Positions 51,004-58,900 of a stretch of 64,000 nucleotides of DNA are shown here, piece after piece (positions within the stretch are counted from its first letter, which is position 1; each line of letters opens with the position of its first letter). The translations under genes were made by a program, and so were the position numbers. The stretch comes from Pseudobdellovibrionaceae bacterium. GTDB lineage: Bacteria > Bdellovibrionota > Bdellovibrionia > Bdellovibrionales > Bdellovibrionaceae. The DNA is taken from the NCBI GenBank assembly GCA_016719575.1, contig JADJYV010000013.1:1302001-1366000 (forward strand), in the 5' to 3' direction. Under the pieces are notes generated by a model. It had not been told where the DNA came from. It ran no database searches and worked only from the letters and a program-made list of their open reading frames with translations.

Positions 51004-52386
51004 ATGAAATTTTTTCTATCTAGCTTTTTAGTATCTGCGATTCTAGTTATGGGCTGCTCGACTTCAAATAAACCCTCCAGAATCACGGCCTCTCAAGATT
51101 TTGATATGGAGTATGTGCAGGTCTGCGATCGAAAGAACGATTGCAAAATGTTTTCACGCTTGATCATGGGAACCGATCACTTGGTTCAGGCTAATTGGGC
51201 CAAAGAAGGGCAATCAGAAATCACTGAGGGTCAACTCAATGAAATTCTAGATGAGGCCGCAAAACTAGGGATTAACTTTTTTGATACCTCTCCAATTTAT
51301 GTCGGGGATATTGAAAATAAACTTGGAAAATGGATGAAAAGCCGAAAACAGCAGATCGCTGCTGATGGATTTTACCCAGACTCCCGTTTAAATCCTGACA
51401 GAAAGCTTTATGCACTTTCAAAAGGCGGATTTCCATTTGATTTGTATTATTCAAAAAAAATGGATCCCGGCAGCCATTCTGAACAACTCAAAACCGAGCT
51501 AAAAAGGTTGGGTATTATAAGTCCTAGCACCATGCCATCGCCAGATGGATCAATTGCTCTCACAAATGTACCACCGGGAACATACGCCAGTCGGCTTTTT
51601 GGTCCACAAACTCAAATTGTTCGCAGGGTCTCAGAAGAGATTGGACATTCAATTGCTAACTTGAACGGTGATATCACGGTTTATCTAATGCATAGAGATG
51701 ACAATGACTTTACCAAATTCAATCGCATTTCAAGAGCTCAAACTCCGGTTCATGATATTATGCAATCTTTGAGCGCCGAGGAGTTGGCGACAAAATATTG
51801 GATGATCGGCTGGTCAAACTGGCAAACGCCAAGAGTTAATGAATCTATTAAGTTAGCAGAGCATAACCCGAATCTAACTCGACCAGGCTTTAACAGCCCA
51901 TATTTTTCCTTATTTGAAATGAGCACAAGATCAATTCATGCGGGCGGCGTGCAAGTAACACACAAAGAAATGATGGATCCGAATTTCCAAAAGGGAATTC
52001 GGTTGATGCCTTACTCTCCGTTGGGCGGATTTAGTATATTCGATCAACCAGAACCTCTCTGGGAAAACGCGAAAAAAGCAGCCAAAACTAAATTCGATCA
52101 GGGCGATGCTTATTGGCAAAATGTTTTTTACGCGATCTTTACGCCTGACAACGAGGCTAGATACAAACGAGTTGTTGAATTCACCCAAAAATTTAACCAG
52201 AAAAATCAAACTACCTACAGCATCGATCAAATGATCAATGCGTACGCCCTAGCTCACAAAAGAGCTGATTTTTTAGCAGTGGGTCCAATCACTGTGGAGC
52301 AATTACGAAGGACCGTTGGCGCGTTAAAACTTTCACGAACCCTCACAGAAAAGGACCTCGATTACTTACATGCCGGAAAGCAATAA
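51004..52386 (+). CDS. Aldo-keto reductase-like lipoprotein
   Basis: 460 aa from ATG 51004 (GGAG 9 bases upstream). Signal MKFFLSSFLVSAILVMGC with lipobox VMGC, so a membrane-anchored periplasmic protein. An AKR barrel follows with the catalytic tetrad positions visible in order: Asp and Tyr in INFFDTSPIYVGDIENKLGKWM, Lys in LYALSKGGFP, His in ITVYLMHRDDND. Near the end MPYSPLGGFS and SIDQMINAYALAHKRADFLAVGPITVEQLRRTVGALKL match AKR cofactor-side strands. NAD(P)H use outside the cytoplasm would be odd, so either the signal is not processed or the cofactor differs. Transcript ends at the hairpin 52398 to 52425. Confidence 0.8.
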   Translation: MKFFLSSFLVSAILVMGCSTSNKPSRITASQDFDMEYVQVCDRKNDCKMFSRLIMGTDHLVQANWAKEGQSEITEGQLNEILDEAAKLGINFFDTSPIYVGDIENKLGKWMKSRKQQIAADGFYPDSRLNPDRKLYALSKGGFPFDLYYSKKMDPGSHSEQLKTELKRLGIISPSTMPSPDGSIALTNVPPGTYASRLFGPQTQIVRRVSEEIGHSIANLNGDITVYLMHRDDNDFTKFNRISRAQTPVHDIMQSLSAEELATKYWMIGWSNWQTPRVNESIKLAEHNPNLTRPGFNSPYFSLFEMSTRSIHAGGVQVTHKEMMDPNFQKGIRLMPYSPLGGFSIFDQPEPLWENAKKAAKTKFDQGDAYWQNVFYAIFTPDNEARYKRVVEFTQKFNQKNQTTYSIDQMINAYALAHKRADFLAVGPITVEQLRRTVGALKLSRTLTEKDLDYLHAGKQ

Positions 52387-52397
52387 GAGGTAAACAG

Positions 52398-52425
52398 GTG
52401 GACTGACACCTTTCTTCCAGTCCAC
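52398..52425 (+). terminator. Hairpin after the aldo-keto reductase gene
   Basis: GTGGACTG (52398 to 52405) pairs perfectly with CAGTCCAC (52418 to 52425), 12-base loop. No strong T-run (ATCATTATT), so termination may be partial. Confidence 0.55.
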
Positions 52426-52673
52426 ATCATTATTAAAAAATCCAGGCTATTTCTTTAGAGTTAAAACAGTTCCAGTAACTGCAGACCCTTGGAGGGTTGT
52501 CAAAGAACAACCATCAAGCTGAATTACCACCAAAATAAATCACTTAACATAAAAGATAACCCTATTTTATTACTCAACAAAGAGAATGATAGTGATGAAC
52601 AGACTACGCCAAAAAAATTCATTTAGACGCAATTGAAAAATTCGATTCAAAATTAGGTTAGTCGGTTCAGCAC

Positions 52674-52850
52674 ATGGAGCGCAGAAGGGACGAAGACATT
52701 TTCTTTACGTCCCCAATGTCTTTATCGAAACACGCGGCGGAAGAAATTCGTAAACTTCTTCCTAACTTCATACAGTCAATTATGAAAATATCAGGACCCT
52801 CTCCTTCGGAAGTAGTTGCTTGTCTAAATATAGATTGGTTTGAATACTGA
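52674..52850 (+). pseudogene. Possible C-terminal remnant of a TIGR02147-type regulator
   Basis: A 58-codon frame, preceded in frame by TAG at 52659: RRRDEDIFFTSPMSLSKHAA, EEIRKLLPNFIQSIM, GPSPSEVVACLNIDWFEY. The last part resembles the end of TIGR02147 family proteins (regulators abundant in Bdellovibrionota), where a LNxDWF/F-type ending follows the helix. No upstream part survives and no ribosome site is seen, so it is taken as a gene fossil. Family call is tentative. Confidence 0.4.
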
Positions 52851-53235
52851 TCCGCAGATTTCATCCCATCGCCTCCCAAAACTCTCACCCTGCATCGAAG
52901 TTAGTGGTAAAATTTGCCATAGACATTAGTCCAGTACTTGTTTGGCAGTTCTCGTAATGCCGATCGAATTTGAGTTGGCATTTAATTGATAGAAGCCAAT
53001 TGCTAAATAATTGTTTTGTTAGAAAAATGATGTGAAAACTAACAGTAGTGAAACAAACAACACGAGTCCTCCAAAATATAATTTTTAAGAATGGATACGG
53101 ACAGTGTCGATAAATATCATTGATCTTGGAGGTTCGTTTACAGAACCGTGCTTCGAACCCCTTGTAACCGAGATGGACTCGCAAATACCCGGATCAAAAT
53201 GCTGAAAAGTACTTATTAGAGGAGAAACTAAATTT

Positions 53236-54939
53236 ATGAAAATAACTTCGTGGATCGGACGATTCTTTGGCATCGGCATCACTTTCACCATTTTATCTTG
53301 TGTCCAAACCGAAAAGGCGCCGGTAAAGTTGGCCCCGCCCCGGGAGCCTGCTTCTTTGCACTCAGAAGTGCCGAAATTGCTTTATATAACTTATTATAAG
53401 CACGGAAAAGTTAATCGCGAGGAAATTCATCCAACTCGATGGCGTGGTGAAAATAATGGCTTCAGTGCTGGCGGAAGAGAAGACTATTTATTAAAAATGT
53501 ATTATGCGAATTCCAGAGAAGCTTCTTTGACCAATCTCCGCCATGCAGCTTGTTTCTACGGACATGCAAATGACGTGACGGAACAATTCTTTCAAGACGG
53601 CTCTGCCCCCATTGAGATTCGCAACTTAAAATCTTTAGAGCACAAAGCAAGCACCGACGGCCATATGCTTGGAATTAAATTCAACCACCATGACAAAGGC
53701 GAGTTAACTTTTCGGTTGGCCCATTGCGATTCGGGAAAATCATCTATTTCAGATAGCATCTCTTCTACTTGGACAGAAAGCACCGATTCAAAAAAAGTTA
53801 GCACTTACCAAGTACCTAAACGAAAAATTGCCAGCACCAAGGGTGGATATGGTTTTGAGATTTTAGACAAACTTGCATTTGACGAGAGCAAAATGCCTCG
53901 ATTTAAACTCCGCGCAGACTTTCAGAATGCGCCAAATCGATCGGGTCCTAAACCGTGGGCAGGTTTAGATTTATCAGATCCAAAGCAGGCACTTAAGTTT
54001 ACATTGCTTGTGCAAAAGTATTTTTATGAAAATATGGCAAATCAAAATCCCAAAAATAACGATTTTAATTTTATTGCCCAAAACAATAAAAACAGGTTTT
54101 GGTGTCATATGCCTTGGCAGCATGTGGGGGCCGTTGGTCGCGAGGCAGTACATGGAATGACCAAAGAAAGAGACTTAGCTCCCTCACCTTTTATGCCAAA
54201 TTTTAAAAACGCGACTCCTGGAACAAATTGGGGTATAGCTTATTATAATGACGATGCCTGCCATGCCATTGAAAATGTATTCGGTAATTCATCAAACCCA
54301 AGACATGAACCAGACTTCACTAAATCCAATTTTGATGACGGCAGTGTTATCGTCAAAATGCTTTTCACAACTGCAAACTTTCCAGAGATTAAGGATGCAT
54401 TTGCTTGGAATGCTAGCGTAAGTGACGTGGGAGCAACAGAACGCAAAATTCAACCCGTTCGACATATCCAAATGGATATCGCTGTCAAGGACTACTCACT
54501 AAAAGGCACAAGTAAAAACGTGAACAGTTGGGTTATGGCAGCGTTTTATTATGACGAGAGTTATTCTTTTGACATGGATCTTAAGCAACAATTGGGGGAG
54601 GAAAACCCAATTAAGAGTTTGCCCAAAATACCGAAGGCACTTTTTAAAATGCGGCCAATGGGAATTCAGACTGGATACGATTCTCCATCCAAAGGCGAAA
54701 CTATTATCTTTCCTGGTGCCTTTGCAAATGGATCAGGAGGACGGCTGAATGGTCCTGCCGACAATCCAAAGGCTAGTTGCCTTGGGTGTCATGGCGCTGC
54801 GGGAACTGGAGCCTCCAAGGTTCCAGGATTTTTATCTATGGCAATGTTCGCTCCCTATCAAAGCGTTGGATATGTTTTAGATTTTAGCCAACAATTCAGC
54901 TTGGCAAAAGAGAATTTTGAAACAGAAATGTCCAAATAG
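53236..54939 (+). CDS. Large lipoprotein with C-terminal c-type heme motif
   Basis: 567 aa. Signal with Cys at ITFTILSC (lipobox ILSC). Residues 40 to 480 are of unknown family and contain His/Cys-rich parts (RHAACFYGHANDV, RFWCHMPWQHVGAVGREAVHGMT, AYYNDDACHAIENVFG). A heme c motif C515-L-G-C518-H519 lies near the C-terminus with Met in FLSMAMFAP as a candidate sixth ligand. AGGAG precedes ATG 53236. Periplasmic redox function is inferred; the substrate is unknown. Possibly related in role to the PQQ/cytochrome lipoprotein at 44220. Confidence 0.7.
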   Translation: MKITSWIGRFFGIGITFTILSCVQTEKAPVKLAPPREPASLHSEVPKLLYITYYKHGKVNREEIHPTRWRGENNGFSAGGREDYLLKMYYANSREASLTNLRHAACFYGHANDVTEQFFQDGSAPIEIRNLKSLEHKASTDGHMLGIKFNHHDKGELTFRLAHCDSGKSSISDSISSTWTESTDSKKVSTYQVPKRKIASTKGGYGFEILDKLAFDESKMPRFKLRADFQNAPNRSGPKPWAGLDLSDPKQALKFTLLVQKYFYENMANQNPKNNDFNFIAQNNKNRFWCHMPWQHVGAVGREAVHGMTKERDLAPSPFMPNFKNATPGTNWGIAYYNDDACHAIENVFGNSSNPRHEPDFTKSNFDDGSVIVKMLFTTANFPEIKDAFAWNASVSDVGATERKIQPVRHIQMDIAVKDYSLKGTSKNVNSWVMAAFYYDESYSFDMDLKQQLGEENPIKSLPKIPKALFKMRPMGIQTGYDSPSKGETIIFPGAFANGSGGRLNGPADNPKASCLGCHGAAGTGASKVPGFLSMAMFAPYQSVGYVLDFSQQFSLAKENFETEMSK

Positions 54940-54953
54940 GTTTGAAGAAAAAG

Positions 54954-54980
54954 GCTCTGAAAACTCAAGGTTCTCAGAGC
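54954..54980. terminator. Convergent terminator hairpin
   Basis: GCTCTGA (54954 to 54960) pairs with TCAGAGC (54974 to 54980), A-run before and TTATTTTG after; it serves both the cytochrome gene and the opposite GNAT gene. Confidence 0.65.
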
Positions 54981-55430
54981 TTATTTTGCGATTAGTTTTT
55001 TCTTAAAAGCCACAGCTCTTAGTTTCCATCCATGACGTTCATAAAATTTTTTTCCCATTTCATTTTCGATTCCCGTACAAAGTCTTAAGCCGTTGCATCC
55101 AAGGTTTTTAGCTAAATCTTCGGCATGATTTAAAAGCCTGGCACCAAGTCCTTTGGACCGAAACGATTCCGTAGATACCAAATCATCAATATATAAATGC
55201 TTTCCGTGCACGAAATCATATAAAACTCGATATCCCATGACTGCCAAAACTTTGTTGTCATTTTCAAGCGCTACAATTTCGTATCCGTCCGCTGCATTGG
55301 CATTTTCATAGATGTTTAAATAGTCAGAAAAGGACAAGTCAGTTCTTAGTTCCTTCATCACACCATAAAATCTCTCTAAATCTTTTTTATTTTTTGCTTT
55401 CACAAAATGAAAGCTATCCATTTTTACCAT
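54981..55430 (-). CDS. GNAT-family acetyltransferase
   Basis: 149 aa from ATG 55430 (ATG 55421 also possible). KNKKDLERFYGVMKELRTDLSFSDYLNIYENA, VLAVMGYRVLYDFVHGKHLYIDDLVSTESFRSKGLGARLLNHAEDLAKNLGCNGLRLCTGIENEMGKKFYERHGWK: full GNAT fold with acetyl-CoA loop SFRSKGLGARL. Substrate unknown. It overlaps the DUF1543 gene by 17 bases and is probably co-translated. Confidence 0.85.
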   Translation of the reverse strand: MVKMDSFHFVKAKNKKDLERFYGVMKELRTDLSFSDYLNIYENANAADGYEIVALENDNKVLAVMGYRVLYDFVHGKHLYIDDLVSTESFRSKGLGARLLNHAEDLAKNLGCNGLRLCTGIENEMGKKFYERHGWKLRAVAFKKKLIAK

Positions 55431-55722
55431 CGCTTTGAGCTGGGGGCTTTGGTGCCAAATCACGATGCTTTAAATTAACGACCCTAGTTTGATTTTGCAA
55501 ATTTGCATCTGCTTCAAGAATAACTTTATAACCGCTCACCGCCTGGATTTCCTGTAATCCATCCACATGCATTCTTTTTGCTTGGAACTCGGGAATCAAT
55601 TTTGCCTTAACTCGTGCTTCTTCAAAGGTCTCTGCACAAACGAAAAAGTTAACATGGCTTTCATAAAGCCCATCGCAAACTTCAGTATCATAAAAACCAC
55701 AATGTACTAAATACAGATTCAT
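55414..55722 (-). CDS. DUF1543-domain protein
   Basis: 102 aa. NLYLVHCGFYDTEVCDGLYESHVNFFVCAETFEEARVKAKLIPEFQAKRMHVDGLQEIQAVSGYKVIL matches the DUF1543 pattern (M-x-L-x-x-V..G........E.H...FV.....E........W.......HVD....V..VDGY). Function unknown, cytoplasmic. Pro/Lys-rich tail. First gene of a two-gene unit with the GNAT enzyme. Confidence 0.75.
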   Translation of the reverse strand: MNLYLVHCGFYDTEVCDGLYESHVNFFVCAETFEEARVKAKLIPEFQAKRMHVDGLQEIQAVSGYKVILEADANLQNQTRVVNLKHRDLAPKPPAQSDGKNG

Positions 55723-55993
55723 AAAAACCTCTTATAAACAGCTTGATAAGAAAAGCTCCCATAACAAATCAGTTTTGTCTATTTTCAACTTTAAAATCTA
55801 TGTGCGAGAATGACTGGCGTTGACTATCGCAGAACCGACTTCTGATCTAGAATCAGAGCTCATAGAGCACTCGAAACGTGTCCCAAGCTTGTGCGGCGAA
55901 TCAATCCCCCTATTTAAAAATCCTCCGTTTACTATTCATTTAGCGCCATAGATAATCCTGAGCTATCACGAAAATCAACGAGAGGTTGGGTGT

Positions 55994-58900
55994 ATGGCCG
56001 CAGATCGCTGGCGCACTTTTGCGCAATATTCATTTACTCTATTTGTTTTATTTTCAACCGCTTCCCACGCCGCACAAGTGGTCAGTTTTTTTCCCACAGG
56101 CCCCGTGAAACTAGTGCAACAAACCACTGTGCGCTTTTCTGCTGACATGGTGGCGATGGGTGATCCTCGTGCTAAGACCGATCCCTTTACGATGACCTGC
56201 AATGTAACCACAAAAAAGCTGCCCACTCATGGACAGCAAGCCGCCGCACCTCAAGCGGCACCCAAATACACCACTCGATGGGCTGACAATAAAACCTGGA
56301 TACTAGATTTTGAAAAGCCACTTAAGGCAGGAATTCGCTGTGTTTTCAAATTGAATCCTGCAGCTAAAGATTTCTCTGGAGCAAAACTTGAAGGACTTGA
56401 TGAGTATAGTTTTTCAACTGCCGGCCCTGCCCTTTTGGGTGTTGCCCCGGTATACGGGGACATCGAGCCGGATCAATACTTTGTTGCCCTAATAGACGGA
56501 GCGATCGATCCAAAGTCAGTTGAAGCCAAAGCGTATTTTGAAGTCGAAGGAATGCCTGACAAGGTCGGCGTAAAAGTCATTGAAGGAAAAGATCGCGAAG
56601 CCGTTATTAAAGCCGCTATCAAAAATAATTGGCGTTGGAACACTTACGAAAATCTATTGGACCAAAAACCACCTAAACCATTTTCGCAAATAAGAGAAAT
56701 GAATAACTTTGTTATTCTAGCAGGCGCCCGGCGGTTTCCTGAAGAAGCCAAGGTCGTACTCCATTGGCCAAAAGGGATTCTTTCAAAGACTGGTTTGCCC
56801 GTGGAAGAAGCTCAGAATTTTAATTTCAAAGTTATTGAACCATTTCAGGCAAAGTTTTCGTGCGAACGATCCCTTCCTGATCGCCCCTGCAATCCAATTC
56901 TGAACATGCATGTGAATTTCACCAAACGTATACCGATCAAGGCACTCAAAGGTACAAAACTTGTTTCGGCTGATGGCAAAACCTGGATTCCATTTGAACT
57001 AAATAAAGGCGATCAGAATAAAAATGCTGTTGGAACTCTTGTCACAACTCCAAAGACAGCCGTCGGTGTTAAGTTGATCAGCAACTTCGAGGATGAACAA
57101 GTTGACTCGTTGACATTTAAGGCCCCCTTCCCAGATTCGGCTAAATTCAAAGTTATTTTACCTGAAAAGATCAGGGACGAATTGGGGAGAACGCTTGCAA
57201 ACCAAAACAAGTATCCGCTTGAGGTTGCGACTGATGAGTATCTGCCATTGATAAAATTTCCGGCGTCGTTTGGAATCCTTGAGTTAAAAGCCGAGCCAAT
57301 TCTGCCTGTAAGTGTTCGCAATATCGAAAAACAAGTGACCGTTCAGCAAGTATCCATCGAAGGGAAGACGCTGAATCTTTCGAGCCAGGCTAAGGCTGCC
57401 GAAGTCATTACCTGGTATCGAAGAGTACTTGAGAAAGAACGCGAATACGAAAACAGGAACTCACCATTGCTGGCAGATGGGCAAGGTTCAAAGTTTCAAA
57501 TGCCAAAACCCCTTGGCGAGCGCGAGTTCGAGCTCGTTGGCATTCCACTAAAAAAGCCGGGATTCTATGTGGTTGAAATGGCAAGTCCCAGATTGGGCGA
57601 GGCCTTGACGGGCACTGCACCGATGTATGTTGCCACGGCCGCCCTTGTTACTGATATGGCTGTCCATTTCAAAAAGGGGCGAGAGTCCTCCCTTGTCTGG
57701 GTCACTCAACTTTCAAACGCTAAACCTGTCAGCGGTGCGAAAATTTCGATTGTCGACGTCTCAGGCAAGGAACTTGCGAAGGGCACAACCAATAGCGACG
57801 GCATTCTACGGATAGGCAAAGTCAATTACCCATGTTCTTTAGACCGTGACGCTGACGAAAGCGAAGGCCATAGCTATGACACCTGCGAAGTCTTTGCTTT
57901 TGCGCAAAAGGGTGATGATGCTTCTTTTTCATCGAGCAGCTGGTCGAAAGGGATTGAGTCCTATCGTTTCAATTTGTCCACCGAATATCTTTCTCGGGAG
58001 TGGGGACCCATCGTCCTGCATACGGTTCTTGACCGCATGGCTGCACAACCCGGCGAAGTTATTCAAATGAAACATGTTATACGGGAACACCGAGAGACTG
58101 GCTTCGCGATGATGAATGAGAAGCGTCTGCCGAAACGAGTCCTTGTTGTTCACCAAGGCAGCAATAAAACCTACACTTTGCCTTTTGACTTCGACAAGAC
58201 AACTGGTACTGCCATCGGAAAATTTGCCATTCCAAAAGATGCAACTCTTGGCAGATATTCAATTTATCTTTCTAACAAAGACCAACTGCCGCAAAAAGAA
58301 GCTGAAGAAAATGATCCCTTTGATTGGACTGCACAAGAAACAGGCCACTTTATCGTCAGTGAATATCGGTTGCCACTGATGAAAGCCGCAATAAAAATTC
58401 AAGGTGAACCTCTTGTAAGACCTTCTGAAATCGAAGCGGACCTCTCTGCTGGCTATCTGTCGGGTGGACCAGCTAAGGGATTGAAGGTCAAGCTGAGAGC
58501 CAGCCTCCAACCAGGATCTTTTGTTCCAGATGTCCCAGGTGGAACCGATTATAGCTTCTTCGCTAATCCGGTTAAAACTGGAGTGGTTGATTCAGAAAAT
58601 CGCCAATCCCCAGTAGAAACATTTTTAAAGGTGCAAGACCTCACTCTCAATAACGAGGGTGGACTTTTAGCCAGAGTTTCGGACCTCCCCTCTGTCACAA
58701 AAATTCAACAATTTTCCCTAGAATTGGAATACACCGATCCCAATGGCGAAGTTAAGACAACTGCTTCTCAAGTTCCATTGTTTCCTGCCGAGTACGTTAT
58801 CGGCTTGCGATCTGACAGTTGGTATGGGGAGCCCGGCAAAACCAAAATCATGGGTGTAATCACCAATAACCTCGGCAAACCACGGAGCGGACGCGCTTAC

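Larger units (their letters stand above)
52387..53235. other. 849-base stretch without an intact gene
   Basis: Contains the hairpin at 52398 and a possible regulator fragment at 52674 to 52850; the remainder (52851 to 53235) is AT-rich and holds the upstream region of the cytochrome lipoprotein gene. Minus-strand frames here lack ribosome sites or family features. Confidence 0.5.
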
